From the NCBI RefSeq assembly GCF_023712105.1, contig NZ_JAMLJI010000003.1:248001-312000 (forward strand): a stretch of DNA of 64,000 nucleotides, in the 5' to 3' direction. Position numbers and translations under genes: made by a program. The notes beneath the pieces are model-generated. The model worked only from the letters and a program-made list of their open reading frames with translations. It made no database searches and was not told the origin of the DNA. Shown here piece by piece: positions 55,631 through 64,000 of the stretch. Position 1 is the stretch's first letter. Every line of letters begins with the position of its first letter. The DNA is from Larsenimonas suaedae (GTDB lineage: Bacteria; Pseudomonadota; Gammaproteobacteria; Pseudomonadales; Halomonadaceae).

Positions 55631-57994
55631 CTAGTCTAGCGTACTGAGCGGAAAGAGCATGTAGAAGCAACTCCCCTCCCCCTTGCTGGAACTGAATCCG
55701 ATCCGCCCGCCCATGCCTTCAGTGAGCTCCTTGCTGAGCGCAAGCCCGATGCCAAGCCCATTGTGACGACGTGTGGTCGACCCATCAGACTGAACAAAGC
55801 GCTGAAACACATAGGCCTTGAATTCATTGTCGATGCCGACCCCCTGATCGATCACACTGAGCCGGACTTCGCCATCCAGGCGCTCGCCGACAAGCTCGAC
55901 GACAGAGCCTGTGGGCGAGAATCGAATGGCGTTATCGATAAAGCAGGCAAACACCTGATCGATCCGCTTGGCATCAACGCGAATTAACGCACGCCGGGCG
56001 CAAACAACCTGGAGCGTGATGCCGGACTTGTGGGCCAGCTCACGGTGACGTTCAACCTGACGCTCGAGCAGCGGCTCAATGTCGAGCACATCGAACTCGA
56101 ACGTCATCTGGCCACTGGTAATGCGCTCCATATCCAGAAGGCTTTCCACCAGCGATTGCAGCTTGAAGCTGCTGTCGTGGGCCACTTTAACCATTTCGAT
56201 GGCTCTTTCAGGCAACGCACCGAGCACGCCTGCGCTCAACATGCCAAGCGAGGCATTGATCGACGTCAGCGGCGTTCGAAGCTCATGGCTTACCGAGGAA
56301 ATAAACTCACTTTTAAGTTCGGCCAGTCGGTGGCGCTCGGAGGTATCCATGATCTGAACGATGAACTGGCGCGGAGTGTCATCACTTTCCGGAATGATCG
56401 CGCAGCGCATGTCGCCCCATAACCCCCTGCCATCCGCTCCCCGGAACCGACCTTCGAGCTGATAGAACGTGGTGTTGGTCTGGGCAAGAAGCTCACGGCC
56501 CATCGCCTTGGCCTTGGCCCAGTCGTCCGGATGCATCAGTTCCTTGAACGCCCGGGTGCGCCAGGTCTCGGTGTCATAGCCGAACAGGGCCGGAAACGCA
56601 TCGTTGGCTTCGGTAATGTGGCCGTCGAAATCGGTCAGCGCCATTGCAATGGGTGCAGTCGAAAACGCTTGATTAAACTGCTTGCGAGAGGCCTTGAGGG
56701 CGTGTTCGCTGATCACGCGAGCGGTCACGTCGTGCATGATCGCGACCGCACCGAGTGGTATTCCTTCCATCGAGACAATGGGGTCTGCGTTGGCGGATAC
56801 GTGTCGAAGGGGGTGGCCCTTGCGCGCGATGACCATTGGGGCGCCGCGAACGGATTCGCCGTTGAGCGCCCGTATGAGCGGGATACGCTCGAGTGCCAGC
56901 GGCGTTTGGCCATCGGCCTCGAACAGATCGTAGTACTCGCTCCACTGCTCGGGGGGCAGGCTTCGAATGTCCGCACCGTGCCATTGAAGCGCGGTTTCAT
57001 TGAACACTGTCAGCTCCCCTTGCGCGTTGCACGCCACCACTCCGGCCGAGACCGCGCCCATGATGCGCCGATACATGGCCCGTTCGGCCTCGACCGCAAC
57101 GTGGCCCTGACGCTGCCCGGTTACATCCGAGAGAATGCCGTACCACTTCACCCCGCTTCCAAACCGCTCCGGCATCGCTTCGATGTAAAACCAGAACGCT
57201 GCGCCATCGAGGGTGACCTGCACACACACCTGCATTAGCGTCAGGGCACGGCAGGAGGCGATTAGGGACCGCACCAGCAGATGGCGGTCACTTCGTGACA
57301 TCTTGGTCAGCAAATAACCGGGATCGTCGCGCAGGGTCGATTTCGCAATCCCAGAAAGCGATGGCATCGAGGCACTGATAAACGGTAGCCACAAACGCCC
57401 GACGTTGTACTCAAGCTCGAACAGCGCCCCCGGCACCCGATTGGTCAGGTTGGAAAACCGCCCGGCAAGACGCTGATAACTGTTGCGACTTTGGCGAAGC
57501 TCAAGCAACTGAACGATCTGGCCGGCCAGAATCTCAAGCGTATGACGTTGAATATCGTTGAGCACGCGCGGTTTGGTATCAATGACACAGAGCGTCCCGA
57601 GCGCGAAGCCATTGGCGCTTTTGAGCGGCATGCCGGCGTAGAAGCGAATGAACGGCGGGCCGGTCACCAGGGGGTTGTTGGCAAGGTGGGGCGTTTCGTG
57701 GGTGTCTTCAATTTCATAAAGCGCGCCCTGCAGGATGGCAAAGCCGCAAAACGCCATCTCTCTTGGGGTCTCGGTCACATCGAGGCCAATGCAGCTCTTG
57801 AACCATTGGCGCTTTTCATCAAGCAGGGAAATGAGTGCAATCGGCGTGTCGCAGATCGCACGGGCAAGCTCGGTCAATCCGTCGAAATCGGCTTCGGCGG
57901 GGGTATCGAGAATCTTGAACAGCTCGAGCTCTTCAAGCCGTTGCGCCTCATCTGCCGGCAAGGGCGCAGGCTTGTAATCGGTGGATTCATTCAT
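55631..57994 (-). CDS. Multi-sensor histidine kinase (GAF and PAS domains)
   Basis: 787 residues with no membrane helix, so cytoplasmic. GAF domain about residues 25-170 (LARAICDTPIALISLLDEKR), a PAS-like region about 190-300, PAS domains about 315-430 and 440-555 (APIAMALTDFDGHITEANDA), then HisKA with the phosphoacceptor in SVSHELRTPLTSINAS (about 570-585) and HATPase with N box DNAIRFSPTG, DQGVGID and GLGIGLALSKELTEGMGG. No receiver domain is attached and no response regulator is next to it, so it is an orphan kinase. Upstream region is AT-rich. Confidence 0.9.
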   Translation of the reverse strand: MNESTDYKPAPLPADEAQRLEELELFKILDTPAEADFDGLTELARAICDTPIALISLLDEKRQWFKSCIGLDVTETPREMAFCGFAILQGALYEIEDTHETPHLANNPLVTGPPFIRFYAGMPLKSANGFALGTLCVIDTKPRVLNDIQRHTLEILAGQIVQLLELRQSRNSYQRLAGRFSNLTNRVPGALFELEYNVGRLWLPFISASMPSLSGIAKSTLRDDPGYLLTKMSRSDRHLLVRSLIASCRALTLMQVCVQVTLDGAAFWFYIEAMPERFGSGVKWYGILSDVTGQRQGHVAVEAERAMYRRIMGAVSAGVVACNAQGELTVFNETALQWHGADIRSLPPEQWSEYYDLFEADGQTPLALERIPLIRALNGESVRGAPMVIARKGHPLRHVSANADPIVSMEGIPLGAVAIMHDVTARVISEHALKASRKQFNQAFSTAPIAMALTDFDGHITEANDAFPALFGYDTETWRTRAFKELMHPDDWAKAKAMGRELLAQTNTTFYQLEGRFRGADGRGLWGDMRCAIIPESDDTPRQFIVQIMDTSERHRLAELKSEFISSVSHELRTPLTSINASLGMLSAGVLGALPERAIEMVKVAHDSSFKLQSLVESLLDMERITSGQMTFEFDVLDIEPLLERQVERHRELAHKSGITLQVVCARRALIRVDAKRIDQVFACFIDNAIRFSPTGSVVELVGERLDGEVRLSVIDQGVGIDNEFKAYVFQRFVQSDGSTTRRHNGLGIGLALSKELTEGMGGRIGFSSSKGEGSCFYMLFPLSTLD

Positions 57995-58173
57995 CGTCGA
58001 TGCCCTGTTTTCTCAACTACATTCGATACACCAAGCATCGGTATAACGAAGAAAAACTGAAGATGGCAGACGGTGTTTCAGGGGCATTTATTCAAAAAAA
58101 ATTATATTTTCTGTAATGATACACCCTGAAAAAAAGCAATTTTTCTTATTATCCCTCAGTGATCGGTCACGTT

Positions 58174-58839
58174 TCACAGAAGCTGAAACGACAGCGCCTG
58201 AGCGATAGTGACCACCGCAATAACCAGCATGCTTAAAAATGTGGCCGCCGTGATCAGCGCCGCTTGCACCTTCGAACACCTGTGCGCCTGAGCGACGCCG
58301 ACCACCGTGAGATACCACCCGAATACGATCAGCCCCATCTTGATAAACGACATCACAAGCGCGGCTGCCTGACCGCTGACCGCGTCACCCACGGTAAAAT
58401 AATTCATGCCGGTCAACGCGATCTGGGTGAGCTCGAGCAGCAGCACCAAACACAGCGGCACATTCGACCAGAGCAGCACCTTGAACAGATCAAGTGCCGT
58501 ACCCCGCCCGCCAAGTGCTCGACCCATCATCGTAGTAAGCGCCACCATCAACGCCATGCCGAGTACGCCGGAAGCAGCGCCCCCAAGCACCACCAGCCCC
58601 ACGATGGCCATCAGACCATGCGTCAGTCCGATCCCGGCAAGACTTGCGGTTTCAATGCTCCACACCCATCCCATGCTGAGGATGAGCACCATCGCATACG
58701 CTCGGGGCGCAGCGATCTTGAGCAGATCAGTCATGGTATGGCGAGGCGTCAGCCATAACGCAATCCATGGGCTGGATCGTCTCTGGGCGAGGTAGGACGT
58801 TCGGGTCAATCGAGCACCTTTTGAATGTTTGCGTATCAT
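58174..58839 (-). CDS. Yip1 family membrane protein
   Basis: 221 residues from the ATG at 58839. A basic N-terminus, then PWIALWLTPRHTMTDLLK (the YIP1 entry motif with W-x-x-P-xx-T) and about five helices including YAMVLILSMGWVWSIETASL and MSFIKMGLIVFGWYLTVVGV. Bacterial members are of unknown function. Divergent from the BrkB-type gene. A longer in-frame start region to 59046 overlaps that gene and is not supported. Confidence 0.72.
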   Translation of the reverse strand: MIRKHSKGARLTRTSYLAQRRSSPWIALWLTPRHTMTDLLKIAAPRAYAMVLILSMGWVWSIETASLAGIGLTHGLMAIVGLVVLGGAASGVLGMALMVALTTMMGRALGGRGTALDLFKVLLWSNVPLCLVLLLELTQIALTGMNYFTVGDAVSGQAAALVMSFIKMGLIVFGWYLTVVGVAQAHRCSKVQAALITAATFLSMLVIAVVTIAQALSFQLL

Positions 58840-58921
58840 GTCGCCAAGCGACTCAGGTACTTTAATCGGCCGATACCAAGCTATGCTTTGATCTAACGGA
58901 TTTTCTGATTGGATACCCGAC

Positions 58922-59908
58922 ATGCCCGAGCGCAGTACTGCCACCGACAAACATGACGCCGCCACCTCTGCCGTGACGCCCATGCAACTGCCGCTCAAGG
59001 CAATGCTGTCAGCGCTTTGGCGCGTCAAGGGGCTGATGACCGACACCTACGCGAACATGGTGGCCGCAAGCATCGCCTTCTACGGCTTGCTGGCCATTTT
59101 TCCCGCCATTGCGGCTTTGATTTCTCTGTGGGGGCTGATTTCAGATCCCGCGGCCGTTCAGAATCAGATCGATGCCATGAGCGGTTTCGTGCCTCAGGAG
59201 GCGGTATCCATCGTCAGTCAGCAGGCGTTGAAGGTAAGTTCCAACCCACAAACCGGAATGAGCCTGACCGCGATCGGGGGGCTGCTGTTTACGTTCTACA
59301 GTGCCTCGAAAGGCGTGCGGGGGTTCATGGCCGGGCTTAACATCATGTACGGCGAGAGTGAGCACCGCGGCCTGATCCGCCAGACGCTGACCAACGTCAT
59401 CCTTACCATGGCGCTGGTGGCGTCAACGATCGTGACGCTCGGCGCCCTGGCGCTTGTGCCACTGGTTCTGCACTTCCTGCCGATTCACGGTGCAATCGAA
59501 TGGATCGTTCTGTCGCTTCGCTGGCCACTGCTTCTGATGCTGGTGATGTTCTCACTGGCTCTTTTATACCGCTTCGCGCCGGATCGTCGCAGTGCCCGCT
59601 GGCAGTGGCTGACGCCCGGCGCATTCGCCGCCACCGTTCTCTGGCTGGTGGGCTCGATCGGTTTTTCGGTCTATGTGCGCAATTTTTCGAACTACAACGA
59701 AACCTATGGCTCACTCGGAGCCGTGGTGATCCTTTTGATGTGGTTCTGGCTTTCGGCCTACATCGTTTTACTTGGCGCAGGCATCAACCGGGAGTTCGAA
59801 CGGGAAACACGGGAAGACACAACGGTTGGTGAGGATCGCCCGCTCGGGGAGCGCAACGCGTTCGCCGCCGATACGCTGGCCGGGTCGGAAATCGAGAAAA
59901 AAGACTGA
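58922..59908 (+). CDS. YihY/BrkB family inner membrane protein
   Basis: 328 residues. After a 50-residue cytoplasmic N-terminus come six helices starting with ASIAFYGLLAIFPAIAALIS; GLLFTFYSASKGVRGFMAGL and YGSLGAVVILLMWFWLSAYI are the YihY family blocks. Once called ribonuclease BN in error; the true function is unknown, with links to envelope stress and serum resistance. The C-terminal tail is acidic. Confidence 0.9.
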   Translation: MPERSTATDKHDAATSAVTPMQLPLKAMLSALWRVKGLMTDTYANMVAASIAFYGLLAIFPAIAALISLWGLISDPAAVQNQIDAMSGFVPQEAVSIVSQQALKVSSNPQTGMSLTAIGGLLFTFYSASKGVRGFMAGLNIMYGESEHRGLIRQTLTNVILTMALVASTIVTLGALALVPLVLHFLPIHGAIEWIVLSLRWPLLLMLVMFSLALLYRFAPDRRSARWQWLTPGAFAATVLWLVGSIGFSVYVRNFSNYNETYGSLGAVVILLMWFWLSAYIVLLGAGINREFERETREDTTVGEDRPLGERNAFAADTLAGSEIEKKD

Positions 59909-59988
59909 CCTGTTTAACGAATGCGTCACATAAACTACATTGAGATGTACATGCAGGATGCATGCAATACGCGAAAGGAGAAAAAGCG

Positions 59989-60504
59989 ATGTCTATGAAA
60001 ACCCGTTTGCTGGGCATGACCCTTGTAACTGTCACCACCTTTGGCGCCACCAGCGCGATTGCGGCGGATACCACCAATGTGCAAGGGCTTTACAGTGCCG
60101 ATGAACTGATGGACGCCGATGTCTATCTGAAATCGGACAGCAACCGCGAAATCGGCGACGTGGAAGACATTCTGCTCGGCGAAGACATGAGCGTCCAGGC
60201 GATTGTCATCGATGCAGAAGGACTTGATAAGGAAGGTAACTACGTCATCAAGAAAGGCGACTTCACGGTTCAGACCAGCCCGGATGACAACCTGGACAAC
60301 ATCGAGTATCGCGTGACGGTCGACATGGATGAAAAGGCCATTGCCGACCAGCCGCAGTACACCAACGACTGGTGGCAGTCCTCCAAGGCGCAGGCAGCCG
60401 ACGCGTGGGATCACACCAAGAAAGGCGCACAGAGCGCCTGGAACAGCACCAAGTCTGCAACGGCCAATCTGCTTGATAGCGCAAGCGACGCCATCGACAA
60501 CTGA
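59989..60504 (+). CDS. Exported PRC-barrel domain protein
   Basis: 171-residue precursor with signal peptide RLLGMTLVTVTTFGATSAIA and cleavage before ADTTN. A PRC-barrel (about residues 40-120) reads LMDADVYLKSDSNREIGDVE followed by DILLGEDMSVQAIVID. The C-terminal 45 residues (AADAWDHTKKGAQSAWNSTK) form an amphipathic helix like those of YtxH/apolipophorin-type proteins. Strong AAAGGAGAA ribosome binding site, own terminator. Envelope stress or surface role is a guess. Confidence 0.8.
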   Translation: MSMKTRLLGMTLVTVTTFGATSAIAADTTNVQGLYSADELMDADVYLKSDSNREIGDVEDILLGEDMSVQAIVIDAEGLDKEGNYVIKKGDFTVQTSPDDNLDNIEYRVTVDMDEKAIADQPQYTNDWWQSSKAQAADAWDHTKKGAQSAWNSTKSATANLLDSASDAIDN

Positions 60505-60520
60505 GTTATGTTCTCGCACG

Positions 60521-60548
60521 AAAAAGCCCGCCTTGAGCGGGCTTTTTT
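60521..60548. terminator. Bidirectional intrinsic terminator
   Basis: A5, stem AGCCCGC / GCGGGCT with 5-base loop, T6. Between the convergent PRC-barrel and fasciclin genes. Confidence 0.9.
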
Positions 60549-60599
60549 ATATGACCACGGTGCACCGAAAAACACGGCACAGTCGCGTGAACACCCGGA

Positions 60600-61085
60600 C
60601 TACTGCCTTGGAATCAAGACCTGATCAAGCCGATAGATGCGCCCCGACGTGAACGCCTGAACAGCCTGCGCCTCGACGCCGCTGACTCGAAGCGCGCCCG
60701 ATTCGGCTTCGATTATAAGCGATTGGCCCTGGTTGGATCCCAGCGCATGGCGCTGTTTCGCTTCCTTCGGCGCGATGTTTCCGGCCACCAGGTGCAGGTT
60801 CAACACATCACGTAACCGGTCTCGGTTGCTGCTTGAAAACAACTTGCTCTTGTCGGGCACATCAAGCCGTGCGAATGCCTCGTTTGTCGGCGCAAACACC
60901 GTCACCGGGTGCGCCGTATCCGCACCCTTGAGCTTGTCGTCGAGCCCCGTGAGTTCGAGCCCCTTAACAAAGCGCGAATACTGTGGCGTCGACTCAAGCG
61001 TCGTCCACAGGGCGGAATCCGCCTGCGCGGTAAGCGATGTCAGCCCGAGGCACACCGCGATGAACACCTTCCTTGCTGATTTCAT
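60600..61085 (-). CDS. Secreted fasciclin domain protein
   Basis: 161-residue precursor with signal peptide KVFIAVCLGLTSLTAQA. A single FAS1 domain: H1 motif VTVFAPTNEAFARLD and the H2 region LRDVLNLHLVAGNI, ending with IYRLDQVLIP. FAS1 proteins mediate adhesion or matrix contact outside the cell. The ATG at 61085 is chosen because the signal peptide begins there. Followed on the same strand by nothing; 59 bases separate it from the FemAB-like gene upstream. Confidence 0.85.
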   Translation of the reverse strand: MKSARKVFIAVCLGLTSLTAQADSALWTTLESTPQYSRFVKGLELTGLDDKLKGADTAHPVTVFAPTNEAFARLDVPDKSKLFSSSNRDRLRDVLNLHLVAGNIAPKEAKQRHALGSNQGQSLIIEAESGALRVSGVEAQAVQAFTSGRIYRLDQVLIPRQ

Positions 61086-61144
61086 GTCCTCTCTCCCTGT
61101 TGCAGATAAGACGTCGGCCACCCTTCCTTGCATCGCTCAAGCCA

Positions 61145-62284
61145 TCAGGACGACGCCACCTTGAACGGCAGCGCCTGGGCGGCCTCGCCACGCACGTCGT
61201 CCATCACCGAACGTTCACGCTCGAGAAAATCCGCCACTGCCTGATGAAAGCGCGCGTCCCTAAGCCAGTGCAGCGAGTAGGTCGTTATAGGTTCGAACCC
61301 GCGTGCGATCTTGTGTTCCCCCTGGGTGCCAGGGTCGAACCGGGTAAACCCATGTCGAATGCAGTACTCGATGCCCTGATAGTAACAGGCCTCGAAATGC
61401 AGGCTGTCTGCTTGCACCTCGCTGCCCCAGTAGCGCCCATACAGCGTGGTTTCGCCCTTGAAATAAAGGGCCGCCGCGACCGGACGTTCAGCCACACGCG
61501 CCTGAATCAGCATCAAGCGCTCCGGCATGGTGGCCAGAAGCCGCTTGAAAAATGCGTCGCTGAGATACGGTGACTGCCCCCGTTCGAAATAGGTGATCTG
61601 ATAACAGCGATAAAAGTGAGTGATCGCGGCCTCATCGATGGCCTCGCCATCCAGACAGTGAAGCGTGATGCCCTGCTCGGCCACCTTTCGACGCTCCCGG
61701 CGCACTTCCTTTCGGCGCTTGGAGGTCATCAGACCGAGAAACGCCTCAAACGTCTCATACCCACGATTGAACCAGTGATACTGCATGCCATGACGCATCA
61801 GAAGCTCGGGAAAATGCTGTTGCCATAGCCGTGTTTCGGCGTGATCCGGAAACAGCAGATGCCAGCCGGAACCGGCATGCGTTCGAATCGAACTCGACAC
61901 AAGCTCGAGCGCGCACTCGGGCGCGATATGATCGGCAAGAACAAGGCGCGGCCCGGTGCTTGGCGTGTAGGGGATCGCCGAGATCTGCTTGGGGTAGTAG
62001 ACCTGCCCTGCACGCTCCCAGACATCTGCCCACTGCCAATCGAAGATGTACTCCCCGTAGGAGTGGGCTTTATCGAAGCTCGGCAGAAAGCCGACCAGCG
62101 TGTCGTGCTCCATCAACACCCGATGACATGGAGACCATCCGGTATCTTCGCTGACATCACCGGTGAGCTCCAGGGCACTTAAAAAGGCGTGGCGCATGAA
62201 GGGGTAATCCGGGTCGACCAGAGCGTCCCAGGCAGAGCGCTCTATTTCGTCAACGCCCTTGATCTCGCGAAGTTCGAGTGTCAT
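61145..62284 (-). CDS. FemAB-like GNAT-fold acyltransferase (PF04339 type)
   Basis: 379 residues. Two GNAT-like domains: PTGP-type STGPRLVLADH in the first, FLGLMTSKRRKEVRRERRKV leading into the second, YGRYWGSEVQADSLHFEACY and FDPGTQGEHKIARGFEPI near the C-terminus, which are the conserved blocks of this family of peptidogalycan biosynthesis/recognition proteins. The actual acyl donor and acceptor are unknown. Confidence 0.85.
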   Translation of the reverse strand: MTLELREIKGVDEIERSAWDALVDPDYPFMRHAFLSALELTGDVSEDTGWSPCHRVLMEHDTLVGFLPSFDKAHSYGEYIFDWQWADVWERAGQVYYPKQISAIPYTPSTGPRLVLADHIAPECALELVSSSIRTHAGSGWHLLFPDHAETRLWQQHFPELLMRHGMQYHWFNRGYETFEAFLGLMTSKRRKEVRRERRKVAEQGITLHCLDGEAIDEAAITHFYRCYQITYFERGQSPYLSDAFFKRLLATMPERLMLIQARVAERPVAAALYFKGETTLYGRYWGSEVQADSLHFEACYYQGIEYCIRHGFTRFDPGTQGEHKIARGFEPITTYSLHWLRDARFHQAVADFLERERSVMDDVRGEAAQALPFKVASS

Positions 62285-62343
62285 AACTGTCTGCCACGTT
62301 TACTGTTGAGCCAATCACTTTGGCCAATCACACCTGAATCACC

Positions 62344-62619
62344 ATGACCCTACCTGACAAACACGCCTCGACCAATGTCATGGCCCTTGTGGCCTTCGGA
62401 CTGAGCCTTCTGTCCTTTTTCGTCGCACCGGCCTGCCTCGGTAGCATCGTCTGCGGCCATGTCGCCCGGGCTCAGATACGGCGCAGCCACGAAAACGGAG
62501 ACAGCTGGGCGGTGGCGGGCCTGGTCATCGGCTATCTCATGTTGCTTGCCTCGGTGGCCGGTCTTCTGGTGTTCGGCGGTGTCATATTGACGTTTTTTGG
62601 CATCGCGGCGCTGGCGTGA
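62344..62619 (+). CDS. DUF4190-type two-helix membrane protein
   Basis: 91 residues. Two hydrophobic segments (ALVAFGLSLLSFFVAPACLG and WAVAGLVIGYLMLLASVAGL, the second continued to the C-terminus) connected by GHVARAQIRRS, the signature loop GhiA-x-xqIkr of DUF4190 proteins. Function unknown. Divergent from the FemAB-like gene and 89 bases before pncB. Confidence 0.72.
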   Translation: MTLPDKHASTNVMALVAFGLSLLSFFVAPACLGSIVCGHVARAQIRRSHENGDSWAVAGLVIGYLMLLASVAGLLVFGGVILTFFGIAALA

Positions 62620-62708
62620 GCCTGCGCCATGCATCATTCAACTTAGACGCACGCCACCGATGACGCTAAGCTCGCTCATCGATATCACGGCAGGACACCC
62701 AAGGTCAG

Positions 62709-63875
62709 ATGCTCGATTCAATACTGGACAACGATTTCTACAAGTTCACCATGCAAAACGCCGTGGTGAAGCTCTTCCCGAACGCGCACGCCCGCTACAG
62801 CTTCATCAACCGGGGGCAACACAGCTTTCCACCGGGGTTTGCCCAAGAGCTTCGCCGGGCCGTCGATGAAATGGCCCACCTTCGATTGACCGAAGACGAG
62901 CGGGGCTATCTGGAAACCACCTGCCCCTACCTCGACCCGACCTATCACGATTTTCTGCAAGGCTTTCGCTTCGACCCGAGCGAAGTCAGCATTGAGCAGC
63001 ATGGCGATCAGATCGAGGTGCATGTCGAAGGGCTCTGGTATCGCACCATCCTGTGGGAAGTGCCGTTGATGGCGCTGATCAGCGAGCTTTGGTATACCTG
63101 CCGCGGCGTGGTGCGGATCGAGGATGACGCCATCGTCGAGCGCACGCGCCAGAAGATCGAACATTACAGCCATATCGGTGTGCGTATCGCCGAATTCGGC
63201 ACCCGTCGACGGCACTCCTTCAAGGTGCATGACACCGTGGTCGATGCGCTCGCTCGCTTCGGTCAAGGCAGCTTCACCGGCACCAGTAACGTCTATCTGG
63301 CAATGAAACATGATGTCAAACCACTCGGCACTCATGCCCATGAGTGGTTCATGTTTCACGCCGCGCGTTTCGGCTTCAAGATGGCCAACATCCTGGCACT
63401 GGAACACTGGGTCAACGTCTACCGGGGTGATCTCGGTATCGCGCTGTCCGATACCTTCACGACCCAGGCCTTTTTCGAAAGCTTCGACAAGATGTTCGCC
63501 AAACTGTTCGACGGCGTGCGTCACGACAGTGGCGACCCCATCGCGTTTGCACGTGCAACCATCGAGCATTACGAAAGCCTGGGCATCGACCCCTTGAGCA
63601 AGACCATCATCTTTTCCGACGGGCTCGACCCGGACAAGGTCGATAACATTGCCCGGTTCTGTACGGGCCGTATCGGCATGTCGTTTGGCATCGGCACCAA
63701 CTTCACCAACGATGTCGATGTCGAACCCATGAACATCGTGGTGAAGATGACCGCCACACGCCCACAGGGGCAGCAGTGGATGCCGGTCATCAAGCTTTCT
63801 GATGTGCGGGAAAAAAATACCGGCGACCCGGAAATGATCACACTGGCGCGAAAGGTGCTTTCACTCGATGAGTGA
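62709..63875 (+). CDS. pncB: Nicotinate phosphoribosyltransferase
   Basis: 388 residues; ATP-stimulated formation of nicotinate mononucleotide in NAD salvage (Preiss-Handler route). Recognised from DNDFYKFTMQNAV at the N-terminus, EFGTRRRHSF, GSFTGTSNVYLAMKHDVKPL-type region (catalytic His context), FKMANILALEHW and DGVRHDSGDPIAFA, and IIFSDGLDPDKV for phosphate binding. E. coli PncB is 400 residues. AAGGTC precedes the ATG. Confidence 0.95.
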   Translation: MLDSILDNDFYKFTMQNAVVKLFPNAHARYSFINRGQHSFPPGFAQELRRAVDEMAHLRLTEDERGYLETTCPYLDPTYHDFLQGFRFDPSEVSIEQHGDQIEVHVEGLWYRTILWEVPLMALISELWYTCRGVVRIEDDAIVERTRQKIEHYSHIGVRIAEFGTRRRHSFKVHDTVVDALARFGQGSFTGTSNVYLAMKHDVKPLGTHAHEWFMFHAARFGFKMANILALEHWVNVYRGDLGIALSDTFTTQAFFESFDKMFAKLFDGVRHDSGDPIAFARATIEHYESLGIDPLSKTIIFSDGLDPDKVDNIARFCTGRIGMSFGIGTNFTNDVDVEPMNIVVKMTATRPQGQQWMPVIKLSDVREKNTGDPEMITLARKVLSLDE

Positions 63876-63891
63876 CCCGGCGCAGAAGACA

Positions 63892-63920
63892 CCGCAAGCG
63901 CGCAGAAAGCGCCCTTGCGG
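63892..63920. terminator. Possible terminator hairpin after pncB
   Basis: CCGCAAGCGCG pairs with CGCCCTTGCGG (one mismatch) around a short A-rich loop, 17 bases after the pncB stop. No T tract, so low confidence. Confidence 0.35.
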
Positions 63921-63948
63921 CCACGAGGTACTGACAAGTAGTACCTGC

Positions 63949-63999
63949 TTACTGTGAGCTCGGGCGCCCGGCGCCGCTTGAAAAGACCTTGTTGAACAG
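63949..63999 (-). CDS. Possible C-terminal end of a gene entering from the right
   Basis: On the minus strand 16 codons end in TAA at 63949-63951, reading LFNKVFSSGAGRPSSQ. The frame is open to the window edge and the tail looks protein-like, and the hairpin at 63892-63920 would lie downstream. Too short to identify or to exclude chance. Confidence 0.25.
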   Translation of the reverse strand: MFNKVFSSGAGRPSSQ

Positions 64000-64000
64000 G

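Noticed and set aside
58840-59046. Extension of the Yip1-type gene upstream to 59046
   Set aside because: It overlaps the BrkB/YihY gene start and would add about 69 residues unlike the family.

Overview
The window looks like a chromosomal segment of a halophilic gammaproteobacterium, most likely a member of the Halomonadaceae (Halomonas, Kushneria or a close relative). The reasons are the run ftsB-ispD-ispF-truD-surE-DUF368-nlpD-rpoS, the tesA/ybbA-ybbP divergon, a short LOV protein close to the Pseudomonas putida type, a moderately high G+C content with strong use of CTC-GAG, and many acidic small proteins. The genus cannot be fixed from the sequence alone. No rRNA, tRNA, CRISPR array, transposase or phage gene was seen.

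Layout. 1-2.8 kb: the end of a D-galactonate catabolic operon (GntR regulator, then dgoD, which runs off the left edge) and a LysR gene divergent from the quinone-linked D-lactate dehydrogenase dld (3.0-4.8 kb). A 39-residue membrane protein gene follows at 4.9 kb. 5.4-17.3 kb: a leftward surface-polysaccharide locus. Its promoter-distal part (cysQ, rmlB, kdsA, a polyprenyl-phosphate sugar transferase) has normal composition. Its promoter-proximal part (a LicD-like protein, tagD, a GT2, a GT2-TagF fusion, an ABC-exporter-like membrane domain without ATPase) is mostly very AT-rich and predicts a glycerol-phosphate, teichoic-acid-like decoration or polymer. A GT4 and a divergent capsule-type glycosyltransferase close it.

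18.4-32.9 kb holds housekeeping genes: glyA, the YbbAP ABC pair, tesA, zntB, an Rdx-family selenoprotein-W-like protein, an MFS transporter, a short LOV photoreceptor, a PA3496-type acidic protein, ettA, an LpxL-type acyltransferase, alr and tolC. 33.1-39.4 kb is the rpoS operon region, with a DUF368 polyprenyl-phosphate translocase-type gene where enterics and pseudomonads carry pcm. 39.5-46.2 kb has two divergent Nudix hydrolases, a 2OG-Fe(II) oxygenase, an AGE-family sugar isomerase, a VOC protein, a second lipid-A-type acyltransferase, a pirin and YajQ.

46.4-51.6 kb: an isolated acyltransferase-3 gene in AT-rich surroundings, a TPP riboswitch controlling thiC, and mqo. 51.7-59.9 kb: small membrane proteins of unknown role, an alpha/beta hydrolase, a CsbD-like protein, a membrane-anchored glutaredoxin, a 450-residue unknown membrane protein, a multi-PAS histidine kinase, a Yip1-type and a BrkB/YihY-type membrane protein. 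60.0-64 kb: exported PRC-barrel and fasciclin proteins, a FemAB-like acyltransferase, a DUF4190 protein and pncB.

The strongest leads for new biology are the teichoic-acid-like cluster with its ATPase-less ABC domain, the 39-residue membrane protein whose ribosome binding site is complementary to its own leader, the short LOV protein, and DUF368 inside the rpoS operon. Motif and start-site calls were made by reading the sequence; no homology search was run.
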